Of a DNA stretch of 64,000 nucleotides, positions 1-11,718 are shown one piece after another. Position numbers and translations under genes: made by a program. The DNA is from Variovorax paradoxus. Its GTDB lineage: Bacteria; Pseudomonadota; Gammaproteobacteria; Burkholderiales; Burkholderiaceae_C. The number at the start of each line of letters is the position of its first letter. The stretch's first letter is position 1. Location: contig NZ_CP123990.1 in NCBI RefSeq assembly GCF_029919115.1, positions 1,550,001-1,614,000 on the forward strand, read 5' to 3'. The notes under the pieces were generated by a model. The model ran no database searches. It was not told where the DNA came from and saw nothing but the letters and a program-made list of their open reading frames with translations.

Positions 1-323
1 GGAAAGCGCCGGAAGCCGGCCAACGCTTCGGCTGCACTGGCGTCGTCGCCGGTGCCTCTTACATAGCGGTTCACGCGATACGCATCGGGCCAGTCGCCTT
101 CGATGGCCACGGCGTTGAAGCCTTTTTCAGCCAGCAGGCGGCGCGTGATGTTCGCACGCTCGGCATAGAACTCCTGTGTGCCGTGCGAGGCTTCGCCGAG
201 CAGCACATAGTGCGCATCGCCGATCAGGTCGAGCAGGGCGTCGTGGTCGCAGGGGTTTCCTTCCAGCGGATGCGCCGCCGAGCGCAACGCTTCCACTTCC
301 TTCGAAATGTTGGATGGCTTCAT
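1..323 (-). CDS. Erythromycin esterase family protein, N-terminal part (cut by window edge)
   Basis: The first 107 residues read from ATG at 323 and run off the window. Near residues 38-55 they carry the family signature LLGEASHGTQEFY, with the His and Glu expected in the active site, followed by AIEGDWPDAYRVNRYVRG, another conserved block. The family includes true macrolide esterases, but most chromosomal members have no proven role in resistance. Its ATG overlaps the stop of the phosphoribosyltransferase (ATGA), so the two are translationally coupled. This pairing recurs in many genomes and suggests a shared, unknown substrate. It is the last visible gene of the heat-shock-type operon. Confidence 0.85.
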   Translation of the reverse strand, partial: MKPSNISKEVEALRSAAHPLEGNPCDHDALLDLIGDAHYVLLGEASHGTQEFYAERANITRRLLAEKGFNAVAIEGDWPDAYRVNRYVRGTGDDASAAEALAGFRRF

Positions 324-1006
324 CGTGCAAGGTCCTCAGGCTGTGGCGCGCGGAGGCGGCGCCCTTCCGCTTCTTCGAGCAGGCGGCAGACTTCTTCGTC
401 GCTGGTCTGCGAAAAATCGAGATACCAGCGGCCGACACCGAGGAATGCATCGGGTACTTCAGGGCACACCACGTCGTCTGCCTCGCCGTACAAGAGTGCG
501 CAGGCTTCGGGCGATGCCACGGGCGCCGCAACAACCACGCGGGTCGGCGCCTGGCGGCGCACCGCGCGCACGGCCACGCGCATGGTGGCGCCGGTGGCAA
601 GTCCGTCGTCGACAAGGATCGCGATGCGGCCGCGCAGATCGGGCGCGGGGCGGCCGCCGCGGTAGGCGCGCTCGCGCCGTTCGAGCTCATGCCGTTCGTT
701 GCGCACCACTTCATCGACTGCCTTCGCGCCAATGCCAAGCTCGCGCACCAGGTCGTTGTCGAGCACCTGTTCGCCGCCGCCCGCAATGGCGCCCATGGCG
801 TATTCCTCGTGTCCCGGAACACCCAGCTTGCGCACCACCAGCACATCGAGCGGCGCCTGGAGTGCCTTGGCCACCTCGTGGGCTACCGGCACGCCGCCGC
901 GCGGCAGGGCCAGCACGGTCACGTCCGGCCTGACTGCGTAGATGGCCAGCTCTTGTGCGAGCGCCTGGCCCGCATGCTCCCGGTTGCGGAAAAACTCGAA
1001 TGACAT
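320..1006 (-). CDS. Phosphoribosyltransferase domain protein
   Basis: A 228-residue predicted type I phosphoribosyltransferase. The PRPP-binding loop is visible as ILVDDGLATGATM around residues 130-142: two acidic residues, then a small-residue and Thr loop. The N-terminal ALPRGGVPVAHEVA and VRKLGVPGHEEYAMGAI blocks are typical of the stand-alone family often found beside erythromycin-esterase homologues. The true base or substrate is unknown. ATG at 1006 is preceded by AAGGA at a normal distance. The stop overlaps the start of the esterase gene by four bases. It lies 58 bp after the preceding small gene on the same strand. Confidence 0.88.
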   Translation of the reverse strand: MSFEFFRNREHAGQALAQELAIYAVRPDVTVLALPRGGVPVAHEVAKALQAPLDVLVVRKLGVPGHEEYAMGAIAGGGEQVLDNDLVRELGIGAKAVDEVVRNERHELERRERAYRGGRPAPDLRGRIAILVDDGLATGATMRVAVRAVRRQAPTRVVVAAPVASPEACALLYGEADDVVCPEVPDAFLGVGRWYLDFSQTSDEEVCRLLEEAEGRRLRAPQPEDLAR

Positions 1007-1064
1007 TTCGGTGTCCTTGCGGCCACCTTAGGTTCGCCTGCGCGGAAACGCTGTAGGGGGATGC

Positions 1065-1412
1065 TCACATCGGCGTAGGCGTGCTCTGCCCCGGCCCCGA
1101 GCGGTAGCGTTTCGCCGTCTCCCAGGCGTTGACGATCAGCTCGCGCGCCTTGGGATGCTCGGGGTCGGTTACCACCCATTCCGGATACGCGTGCGGAAGG
1201 CCGGCCGCCGTCACGCGGATGGCATCGAATTCGATGGGGGAGAGCGGCGTGCTTGCGCTTGCGCGGTGGGTCAGGGTCTTGTGCAGGCCCGCTTTCCATG
1301 CATCCGGCAGGTGATCGACGGCGGGCAGCAGCGCCAGCGCGATGTGCGCCGCGCGCGGGCTCAGGGCTGCGGCGTCGGCGCGCAAACGCGCCAGGCACTC
1401 GGCACCGCTCAT
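1065..1412 (-). CDS. Hypothetical protein, 115 aa
   Basis: Not recognised. It is a soluble, Ala/Pro-rich protein with no signal peptide or membrane segment. The start is supported by GGAGGTGAGAA directly before ATG at 1412. It sits 37 bp downstream of an hsp20 gene and 58 bp upstream of the phosphoribosyltransferase on the same strand, so it is probably co-transcribed with heat-shock genes. It is probably a real gene because of the strong ribosome site and operon position; no function is inferred. Confidence 0.65.
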   Translation of the reverse strand: MSGAECLARLRADAAALSPRAAHIALALLPAVDHLPDAWKAGLHKTLTHRASASTPLSPIEFDAIRVTAAGLPHAYPEWVVTDPEHPKARELIVNAWETAKRYRSGPGQSTPTPM

Positions 1413-1449
1413 TTCTCACCTCCGGAGCATGCGTGCATGCGGGCTGCTC

Positions 1450-1854
1450 TCACGCCGCCTGGATCTCGATGCGCCGCGGCTGTGCGTGTTCCGCCTTTGG
1501 AATGCGCAGCTTCAGCACACCCTGCTTCAGTTCCGCCGAGATGGCGGCCGTGTCCAGCTCCTTGCTGAGCGTGAACACGCGGCGGAAGCGAGCCAGGCCT
1601 ACCTCCGTGTGGCTGGATTCCAGCCCTTCGGGAACGGCCAGGTCCGACTCCGCCTCGATGGTCAGCGTGTCGGACGCCACGTGCAGGCCGAGCTTCTCGC
1701 GCGAGACGCCGGGCAGGTCGGCAAAGAGCGTGATGCCGCCGCTGTCCTCGATGACGTCGACCGGCGGCGTCAGGGCGGCGTCGCTGTAGCGGGCGCCCTC
1801 CTTGCGGGCGAGCTCCTTCGATTCGGCGACGCGAGGCGATGTGGTGGTGTTCAT
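1450..1854 (-). CDS. Hsp20/alpha-crystallin small heat-shock protein
   Basis: 134 residues. An alpha-crystallin domain spans about residues 28-130, with PPVDVIEDSGGITLFADLPG at the front and the LKQGVLKLRIPK strand carrying the conserved G-V-L motif near the end. Family members are ATP-independent holdases that form oligomers with unfolding proteins. AGGAG precedes ATG at 1854. It follows a second Hsp20 gene by 24 bp, and the two probably form a hetero-oligomeric pair as in IbpA/IbpB-type systems. That pairing is an inference; the sequences differ considerably. Confidence 0.93.
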   Translation of the reverse strand: MNTTTSPRVAESKELARKEGARYSDAALTPPVDVIEDSGGITLFADLPGVSREKLGLHVASDTLTIEAESDLAVPEGLESSHTEVGLARFRRVFTLSKELDTAAISAELKQGVLKLRIPKAEHAQPRRIEIQAA

Positions 1855-1878
1855 GATCGTCTCTCCTTTCTTTGTCTG

Positions 1879-2316
1879 TCACTGAACGGTGATGCGCCGG
1901 GGCTGCGACGAAGCGCGGCGCTGCACGGTGATGTGCAGTACCCCGTCGCGGTACTTGGCCTGCACGGCATCCGGGTCGGCATCGTCGGGCAAGGTCAGCA
2001 CCCTGCGGAAGGCGCCCTCGAAGCGTTCGTTGATGTGCACGGCCGCCTTGGCATCGCCCTGGGGCAGCGCGTTGGCGCGCGTGCCGGCAATGGTGAGCAG
2101 GCCGCGCTCGAGGTTGACCTCCAGGCTGGACGGATCGACACCCGGCGCAAACGCATAGATCTCCACGGTCTGCGGCGTGCCGCCGATGTTCAGCGCAGGA
2201 AAGCCGTTGCGGCCGACGCCGCGGATGGTGGGAGACAGATCGAAGGCCTGCTGCATCTCGCGCTGCAGGCGATCCATCTCGGCGAACACGTCGCGCGGAA
2301 ACAAGGATCGGTACAT
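1879..2316 (-). CDS. Hsp20/alpha-crystallin small heat-shock protein, first gene of operon
   Basis: 145 residues from ATG at 2316, chosen over an upstream in-frame start at 2331 because GGAGG lies about seven bases before 2316. The N-terminal arm (MYRSLFPRDVFAEMDRLQRE) is amphipathic, as in class A small heat-shock proteins. The alpha-crystallin domain covers about residues 42-143 and ends with YRDGVLHITV, the conserved G-V-L strand. It is an ATP-independent chaperone acting in the cytoplasm. It is the promoter-proximal gene of a five-gene leftward set, behind a candidate sigma-32 promoter at 2384-2411. Confidence 0.93.
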   Translation of the reverse strand: MYRSLFPRDVFAEMDRLQREMQQAFDLSPTIRGVGRNGFPALNIGGTPQTVEIYAFAPGVDPSSLEVNLERGLLTIAGTRANALPQGDAKAAVHINERFEGAFRRVLTLPDDADPDAVQAKYRDGVLHITVQRRASSQPRRITVQ

Positions 2317-2383
2317 GGCGAAAACCTCCATTCAAGAGTTGAACAGGGCGCCGGAGGCCTCTCTCCAGCGCTTCCGATCAGCG

Positions 2384-2411
2384 AAATAGGCGCAGCCGGA
2401 GTTTTTTCAAG
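2384..2411 (-). promoter_or_regulatory. Candidate sigma-32 (heat-shock) promoter
   Basis: On the minus strand CTTGAAA (2411-2405) matches the sigma-32 -35 consensus exactly. It is followed after 13 bp by GCCTATTT (2391-2384), a partial match to CCCCATNT. The site lies about 70 bp before the first hsp20 start, as expected for a heat-shock operon. Confidence 0.6.
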
Positions 2412-2572
2412 GGGTTTTTTCAGAGGTGCGGCAGCGGCGGGGCGAGGCTATGAATCTGCAGCCCGCGATTGAAAAGACCATTCATCAAACCTCTTGAAGC
2501 GCGGCGCGGCGCACCTAATTCGAACCTCGTCGAAATCGTCAGTCGTCATTCCAAACCTAGAGGAGATTTGTC

Positions 2573-2932
2573 ATGTCGATGGACCTGCTCAAGCAGATTG
2601 CCGCATCCCGCCTTCCCATGTCTTTCCGGACGCCCAAGGAGATCGACGAGGTCAGAATTCTTCGCCAGGCCGGGCTCGTGATTGCCTTTGTTCCGGCACC
2701 CGCCGACCCGCTGAAGCTGTCAGGCGCCGAGCCTGCCGCACAGGTGCTTGCCATTACCGAAAAAGGCCGCGAAGAACTCTCGCGAATCCGCTATCCGGGC
2801 GAAGCGCCGAAAGGCGGCAAACCGCGCCACATGGGCTTCAGGAACTGGCTCGCCGGGGCGCGCAGCGGGCACGGATTGCAGCAAGGTTTACTGTCACGCA
2901 ATCACGACTCGCGGCCGTCGCAAACCTTGTAG
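2573..2932 (+). CDS. Hypothetical protein, 119 aa, wing-like segment
   Basis: Not assigned to a family. ATG at 2573 follows AGAGGAGATTTGTC, a good ribosome site. The middle portion, VLAITEKGREELSRIR (about residues 59-74), resembles the beta-wing of small winged-helix proteins (PadR/MarR type). The preceding helices are too short for a confident DNA-binding call. The C-terminal third is basic and probably disordered. It stands alone between the heat-shock operon, which is divergent, and another small gene. Confidence 0.6.
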   Translation: MSMDLLKQIAASRLPMSFRTPKEIDEVRILRQAGLVIAFVPAPADPLKLSGAEPAAQVLAITEKGREELSRIRYPGEAPKGGKPRHMGFRNWLAGARSGHGLQQGLLSRNHDSRPSQTL

Positions 2933-3049
2933 GCCGCCTCCTTCCTGAACATGCGCGGAAGTCCATCCCGGCGCATGCGCGCTTCCGCGCTGAATCCGAT
3001 TCGCCAATCCAGCAATACACGAGTGACCCAGCGAAAACAGGAGACAGAC

Positions 3050-3373
3050 ATGGACTTCGAAGGCATCTACTGCTTTGATACGGCGAGCGTCCGTTTTGCA
3101 ATCTACCCGGACGGTCCCGATGGCGCGCGGATCATCGCGCAGATTTCGGAAGACACCCTGCACGACGTGTTCGGTACCCGGAACCTTGGCGACCGGTTGC
3201 TCGAAACATGCAGAACGCACTTCGACGCCATCGGTGCCGCCGCACTCAAGCGCTTTCGGGCCAACCCCAACCGGCCCATCGACCTGACGGTGGAAGACTT
3301 TTCTTCCCGGCGCTTCCTTCCCCGTTCTGCGGGGGCTCAGGCGTCCTGGTCGCCAGCCTCGCTCGCCGCTTGA
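3050..3373 (+). CDS. Small protein resembling DUF1488
   Basis: 107 residues from ATG at 3050, preceded by CAGGAG. An open frame extends upstream to 2951 but without a ribosome site. The sequence pattern (FAIYPDGPDGARIIAQIS, then a short helix, then FDAIGAAALKRF) resembles the small DUF1488 proteins of proteobacteria: a beta-sheet with an Ile/Leu-rich strand, then a helix beginning at an aromatic residue. The role of that family is unknown. The extended Ser/Ala tail after residue 95 is atypical. The family call is by eye only. Confidence 0.6.
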   Translation: MDFEGIYCFDTASVRFAIYPDGPDGARIIAQISEDTLHDVFGTRNLGDRLLETCRTHFDAIGAAALKRFRANPNRPIDLTVEDFSSRRFLPRSAGAQASWSPASLAA

Positions 3374-3566
3374 AATAGCCGCGCGCACGGCGCGGCCATT
3401 CGTCCCCAATCGCGTTATGGGGAACTCTCCGACACGGCAAGGAGGTTTCAGCCGTACCCGAAAAGCCCGAATTCTTTGCAAATTGTGAGTTCAGGCCGTT
3501 GGGTTGACGAGAGCGTGTTCCTTCTGGACACCCGGTCGCTGGCCTTCATGCAAGCAAGGAACACCG

Positions 3567-5465
3567 GTGCCAGTGACTCAGCAGCTTTCCGAGCCCGAGG
3601 CGCAAGACGCCTACCTGTTCCGCGAAGGAACGCATTCCCGCTTGTACGACCTGATGGGTTGCCACCTCTCCAAAGAGGGCGGCGCCCGCTTTGCGGTGTG
3701 GGCGCCCAATGCGGAATCCGTTTCCGTGGTCGGCGACTGGAACCATTGGTCCGGCGATGCCGATCCGCTCACCCCTTCGCCTGACGGCACGGGCATCTGG
3801 CTGGGCCACGCGCCCCACGCGGCGCTCGGCCAGACGTACAAGTACCGCATTCGCTCGCGCTTTAGCGGCTACGTCGTCGACAAGGCCGATCCCTTTGCCT
3901 TTTGCGCCGAGCACCCGCCCGCCACGGCCTCGCGCATCTGCGACCTTTCGTATGAATGGAACGACGGCGAATGGATGGCCACCCGCGCGGCGCGCAATGC
4001 GCTGGACGCGCCCATGTCGGTGTACGAGGTGCACCTGGGCTCGTGGCGGCGGCGCGACGGGCACTTCATGGGGTACCGCGAAATTGCCCATGAGCTTGCC
4101 GACTATGTGAAGCACATGGGCTTCACCCACGTGGAGCTCATGCCCGTGACGGAGCACCCGTTCTACGGCTCTTGGGGGTACCAGACCACCGGCTACTTTG
4201 CGCCCACCGCGCGCTTCGGATCGCCGCAGGACTTCATGTACCTGGTCGATCACCTGCACCAGAACGGCATCGGTGTGCTGCTGGACTGGGTGCCTTCGCA
4301 CTTTCCGACCGACGAGCACGGACTCGCGTTCTTCGACGGCACGCACCTCTACGAGCATGCCGATCCGCGCCAGGGCTTTCACCCGGAGTGGAACTCGAGC
4401 ATCTTCAACTACGGCCGCGCAGAAGTGCGCAGCTTTTTGGTTTCGTCCGGGCTTTTCTGGCTCGACCGGTACCACCTGGACGGGCTGCGGGTGGATGCGG
4501 TGGCATCGATGCTCTACCTCGACTACGCGCGCAAGCACGGCGAGTGGATTCCCAACCGCCACGGCGGCCGCGAGAACCTCGAGGCGATCGACTTCTTGCA
4601 GACGCTGAACCGCGCCGTGTACCGCGAGCACCCGGACACCATTACCGTGGCCGAGGAATCGACCGCATGGCCGCGCGTTTCGCGCCCTACCGACATGGAC
4701 GGCCTGGGCTTCGGCGAGAAGTGGAACATGGGCTGGATGCACGACGTGCTCGCCTACATGAAGGAAGAGCCCGTCCACCGCAAGTACCACCATCACAAGA
4801 TGACGTTCTCGCTGGTGTATGCGTTCCACGAGAACTTTGTGCTGCCGCTTTCGCACGACGAGGTGGTGCACGGCAAGGGCTCGCTGCTGAACAAGATGCC
4901 CGGCGACCCTTGGCAGCAGTTTGCCAACCTGCGTGCGCTGTTCGGCTTCATGTGGGCGCACCCGGGCAAGAAGCTGCTGTTCATGGGCGGCGAGTTCGGG
5001 CAGCGGCGCGAATGGACGCACGACGGCGAGCTCGAATGGTGGGTGTGCGACCTCGAAGGGCATGCCGGCCTGCAGTGGCTGGTGTCGCAGCTCAACCGGG
5101 TGTACCGCGGCGCGCCCGCGCTCTACCAGCAGGACTTCACGCCCGCGGGCTTCGAATGGGTGGTGGCGGACGATGCGGAACGCAGTGTTTTCGCGTTCGT
5201 GCGAAAGGCGCGCGACGGCCATCCGCCGCTGCTGGTGGTCAGCAACCTGACGCCGGTGCCGCGCACCAACTATGTGCTGGGCGTGCCGCAAGGCGGGTAC
5301 TGGCGCGAACTCATCAATACAGACGCAGTGGAGTTTGGCGGTTCGGGCTGGGGCAACCTGGGCGGCGTCGAATCTGCGCCCGTGCGCTCGCATGGCCGCA
5401 TGCAGTCGGTGTGCATCACGTTGCCGCCGCTTTCCACGCTGATTTTCGAACACCGCCCATCATGA
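3567..5465 (+). CDS. glgB: 1,4-alpha-glucan branching enzyme GlgB
   Basis: Transfers alpha-1,4 chains to 6-positions to make branched glucan. The GTG at 3567 is chosen because AAGGA lies six bases upstream; the open frame reaches back to an unsupported start at 3504, and another GTG sits at 3573. About 632 residues: a CBM48 domain ([20 protein letters not shown]) near the N-terminus, then a GH13 barrel with LRVDAV (nucleophile Asp, about residue 309), VAEEST (acid Glu, about 362) and [10 protein letters not shown] (about 430). The extra N1 domain of E. coli-type GlgB (about 730 aa) is missing, as in many short GlgBs. First gene of the operon; its stop overlaps glgE (ATGA). Confidence 0.95.
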   Translation: MPVTQQLSEPEAQDAYLFREGTHSRLYDLMGCHLSKEGGARFAVWAPNAESVSVVGDWNHWSGDADPLTPSPDGTGIWLGHAPHAALGQTYKYRIRSRFSGYVVDKADPFAFCAEHPPATASRICDLSYEWNDGEWMATRAARNALDAPMSVYEVHLGSWRRRDGHFMGYREIAHELADYVKHMGFTHVELMPVTEHPFYGSWGYQTTGYFAPTARFGSPQDFMYLVDHLHQNGIGVLLDWVPSHFPTDEHGLAFFDGTHLYEHADPRQGFHPEWNSSIFNYGRAEVRSFLVSSGLFWLDRYHLDGLRVDAVASMLYLDYARKHGEWIPNRHGGRENLEAIDFLQTLNRAVYREHPDTITVAEESTAWPRVSRPTDMDGLGFGEKWNMGWMHDVLAYMKEEPVHRKYHHHKMTFSLVYAFHENFVLPLSHDEVVHGKGSLLNKMPGDPWQQFANLRALFGFMWAHPGKKLLFMGGEFGQRREWTHDGELEWWVCDLEGHAGLQWLVSQLNRVYRGAPALYQQDFTPAGFEWVVADDAERSVFAFVRKARDGHPPLLVVSNLTPVPRTNYVLGVPQGGYWRELINTDAVEFGGSGWGNLGGVESAPVRSHGRMQSVCITLPPLSTLIFEHRPS

Positions 5466-7513
5466 AAAAACTGTTCGCAACCCCGCAGACGCCCGCAGCT
5501 TCGAGAATGCCCGAGGTGCCCCACGGGGACCGGCGCGCGGTGGTCGACGCCGTCTTGCCCGCGGTGGACAACGGCCGCTTTCCGGTGAAATGCATCGTCG
5601 GCGAAATGGTCCACGTGAAGGCGCATTGCTTTACCGACGGCCACGACGTGCTGCGCGTGGTGCTGTGCTGGCGGCCGCACGACAAGACCGAGTTCCGCGA
5701 AGTGCCGATGAAGCCGCTCGTCAACGACGTGTGGGAGGCCACCTTCTCGCCGCCTGCGCTCGGGCGCTACTACTACACCGTGGTTGCGTGGGTCGATCCG
5801 TTCGAATCATGGCGCAGCGAAATGGCGCGGCGTGTGGACGCCGACGACGTGCGCATCGCATCGCAGGTGGGCGCGCTCGAAGTGGCCGCGGCCGCCGAGC
5901 GGGCCGAAGGCGCGGACCGGCAGGCGCTTGCGCGCTGGGCCACCGAGCTCGATGCCGTGGCCGCCCACCCGGCCACCGAGGTATCGACCCTGAAGGCGCT
6001 GGCGCTGGACGAAGAGCTGGCCATGCTTGCGCGCCGCCACCCCGACCGCCGGCACGAGGTGCGCTACCCCGTCGAGCTGCCGCTGGAGGCCGAGCGCGAG
6101 CGTGCCCGCTTCAGCACCTGGTACGAGCTGTTCCCTCGCTCCGCCGGCACCACGCCCGGCGTGCATGGCACCTTCAAGGATGTGGAGGCCCGCCTGCCTG
6201 CGATTGCAGCCATGGGATTCGACGTGCTCTACTTTCCGCCGATACACCCCATCGGCCGCGTGCAGCGCAAGGGCCCCAACAACGCGCTGGCCAGCGGCCC
6301 CGACGATGTGGGCAGCCCCTGGGCCATTGGCGCGGCCGAAGGCGGGCACAAGTCGATTCTTCCGGCCCTTGGCACGGCGGAGGATTTTCGGCACCTGTAT
6401 GCGCAGGCCACCGCGCACGGGCTGGAGATTGCGCTGGACATTGCGTTCCAGTGCGCGCCCGACCACCCCTACGTGAAGGCGCACCCCGACTGGTTCCGGT
6501 GGCGGCCCGACGGCAGCGTGCAATACGCGGAGAACCCGCCCAAGAAGTACCAGGACATCTATCCCTTCAACTTCGAGAGCGAAGACTGGCGCGGCCTGTG
6601 GCTGGAGCTGCGCAGCGTGATCGAGCATTGGATCGGCGAGGGCGTGCGCATCTTCCGGGTGGACAACCCGCACACCAAGGCCTTTCCGTTCTGGGAATGG
6701 GCCATCGGGGAGATACGGCGCGAGCATCCCGAGGTGATCTTCCTTGCCGAGGCTTTCACGCGGCCCAAGGTGATGCACCGGCTGGCAAAGCTGGGCTTTT
6801 CGCAGTCGTACACCTACTTCACCTGGCGCAACACCAAGCAGGAGCTCACCGAATATTTCACCGAGCTTTCGACCGCGCCGGGCGTCGACTACTTCAGGCC
6901 CAACGTGTGGCCGAACACGCCAGACATCCTGCACGAGCAGCTGCAGGGCGGGGAGCCATCGGTGTACATGGCGCGGCTGGTGCTGGCCGCCACGCTGTCG
7001 GCCAACTACGGCATCTACGGGCCGGCTTTCGAACTGCGCGAGCACCTGCCGCGTTCGCCCGGCAGCGAGGAATACCTCGATTCGGAAAAGTACCAGCTGC
7101 GGCACTGGAACCACGACGACCCCACCAGCCTGGCGCCCTTCATCGCCCGCGTGAACCGCATCCGCCGCGAGAATCCGGCGCTGCAGTGGGACCGCAGCCT
7201 GCGGTTCCTGCAGATCGACAACGACCAGCTGCTGGCCTATGCCAAGGTGTCCGAGGGCGGCGACAACATGATCGTGACGGTGGTGAACCTCGATCCGCAC
7301 AACGTGCAGTCGGGCTGGCTGCAGTTCGATTCGCAAACCGCGGGCATCGACAGTTCGCGCGCTTTCCAGATGCATGACCTGCTGAGCGGGCAGCGGTTTA
7401 CGTGGCAGGGCGGATGGCATTACATACGGCTCGATCCGCACAGCGTGCCCGCGCACATCTTCGTCGTTCGGCGGCGCCATGGCGACGAGCGCGACTTCGA
7501 CTACTTTCTGTGA
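5462..7513 (+). CDS. glgE: Maltose-1-phosphate maltosyltransferase GlgE
   Basis: Extends alpha-1,4-glucan using alpha-maltose 1-phosphate. 683 residues from ATG at 5462, overlapping the glgB stop; the frame is open much further upstream, but that is a shadow of glgB. It shows an N-terminal beta domain typical of GH13_3, then [12 protein letters not shown] (about residue 325), FRVDNPHTK with the nucleophile Asp (about 399) and [10 protein letters not shown] with the acid Glu (about 429). VDNPHTK is diagnostic of GlgE rather than ordinary amylases. Its donor would be made by the fused TreS-maltokinase encoded 12 bp downstream, so one operon encodes the complete GlgE pathway. Confidence 0.95.
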   Translation: MKKLFATPQTPAASRMPEVPHGDRRAVVDAVLPAVDNGRFPVKCIVGEMVHVKAHCFTDGHDVLRVVLCWRPHDKTEFREVPMKPLVNDVWEATFSPPALGRYYYTVVAWVDPFESWRSEMARRVDADDVRIASQVGALEVAAAAERAEGADRQALARWATELDAVAAHPATEVSTLKALALDEELAMLARRHPDRRHEVRYPVELPLEAERERARFSTWYELFPRSAGTTPGVHGTFKDVEARLPAIAAMGFDVLYFPPIHPIGRVQRKGPNNALASGPDDVGSPWAIGAAEGGHKSILPALGTAEDFRHLYAQATAHGLEIALDIAFQCAPDHPYVKAHPDWFRWRPDGSVQYAENPPKKYQDIYPFNFESEDWRGLWLELRSVIEHWIGEGVRIFRVDNPHTKAFPFWEWAIGEIRREHPEVIFLAEAFTRPKVMHRLAKLGFSQSYTYFTWRNTKQELTEYFTELSTAPGVDYFRPNVWPNTPDILHEQLQGGEPSVYMARLVLAATLSANYGIYGPAFELREHLPRSPGSEEYLDSEKYQLRHWNHDDPTSLAPFIARVNRIRRENPALQWDRSLRFLQIDNDQLLAYAKVSEGGDNMIVTVVNLDPHNVQSGWLQFDSQTAGIDSSRAFQMHDLLSGQRFTWQGGWHYIRLDPHSVPAHIFVVRRRHGDERDFDYFL

Positions 7514-7525
7514 GGCCGCGCCACC

Positions 7526-10852
<3,327 letters not shown>

Positions 10853-10911
10853 TGCTTGCACCGCATTCGCCGCTTTTGTCCGCAACCGCATTTCACGCAC
10901 CGGAGAGACTC

Positions 10912-11664
10912 ATGGACCGATTTGGCATTCACCTGGAGCCGCTGAACGCAATGCTCTACCAGGTTGGGGCCTTCGTGCCTCGCCTGGCCATTGCACTCGT
11001 CGTGGTGCTCGCCGGCTGGCTTATCGCCAAGACGGTGCGCTTTGCCGTTACCAAGGCATTGCGCGCCATCAATTTCAACGTGCTGACGGAGCGCGCCGGG
11101 TTGGACAACTTCTTGCGCCAGGGCGGGTGGGGCGGCGACACCAGCAGCCTCTTCGGCGTGCTGGCCTACTGGCTCGTCATTCTTGCGGCACTGCTGGTGG
11201 CCTTCAACGGCCTGGGGCTGAGCTACATCGCAGACCTGCTCGGGCGCGTGGTGTGGTTTGTGCCCAACCTGTTCGTCGCCTTGCTGGTGCTGGCCTTCGG
11301 ATCGTATTTCGCCCGCTTCGTGGGAGAGGCGGTGTCGAGCTACTTTCGCGGTGCGCAGATGCGCGACGCCGTGCTGCTGGGGCAGATTGCGCGCTATGCG
11401 GTGATGGCCTTCGTCATCCTGATTGCGCTGGACCAGATCAAGGTGGGCGGCGACATCGTGCGCGAGAGCTTCCTGGTGGTGCTTGCGGGCGTGGTGTTTG
11501 CGCTGGCCCTGGCTTTCGGGCTTGCGGGCAAGGACTGGGCTGCGGCGCAGATCGAGCGCTGGTGGCCGCGCGCGCCGAAGGACAAGAGCGTTACTACCAC
11601 CACGCCGACCATCGTGGTAGAGCCCAGCAAGGGCAGCTCGCCCGGGGAGCGGCCGCCGCGCTGA
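10912..11664 (+). CDS. MscS/CmpX-like mechanosensitive channel protein
   Basis: 250 residues from ATG at 10912, preceded by GGAGAG; the frame is open upstream without support. It has five hydrophobic segments (about residues 20-42, 80-103, 112-133, 162-180, 193-213). The paired-helix repeat with FVPNLFVALLVLAFGSYFARF and FALALAFGLAGKDWA matches the transmembrane repeat of CmpX-type mechanosensitive channels. It lacks the large cytoplasmic MscS vestibule and ends in a Pro/Ser/Thr tail. Location is probably the inner membrane. It is embedded between treS-mak and glgX in an operon that makes osmoprotective trehalose, which suggests a link to turgor sensing; that link is inference. Confidence 0.82.
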   Translation: MDRFGIHLEPLNAMLYQVGAFVPRLAIALVVVLAGWLIAKTVRFAVTKALRAINFNVLTERAGLDNFLRQGGWGGDTSSLFGVLAYWLVILAALLVAFNGLGLSYIADLLGRVVWFVPNLFVALLVLAFGSYFARFVGEAVSSYFRGAQMRDAVLLGQIARYAVMAFVILIALDQIKVGGDIVRESFLVVLAGVVFALALAFGLAGKDWAAAQIERWWPRAPKDKSVTTTTPTIVVEPSKGSSPGERPPR

Positions 11665-11718
11665 ACGCGCGTTCTCCTTGGTTCTCCTTTCGCGTCTTTC
11701 TCCCACATTCGATTTTCG

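Noticed and set aside
3438-3450. AAGGAGG upstream of glgB as its ribosome site
   Set aside because: No start codon lies at a usable distance, and the glgB frame has its own AAGGA before GTG at 3567.
3546-5453. 635-codon antisense frame opposite glgB, and similar long frames opposite glgE, treS, malQ::treY and phaC
   Set aside because: Long antisense frames are expected in GC-rich genes with strong third-position bias; their translations are His/Arg/Val-rich with no known domains.
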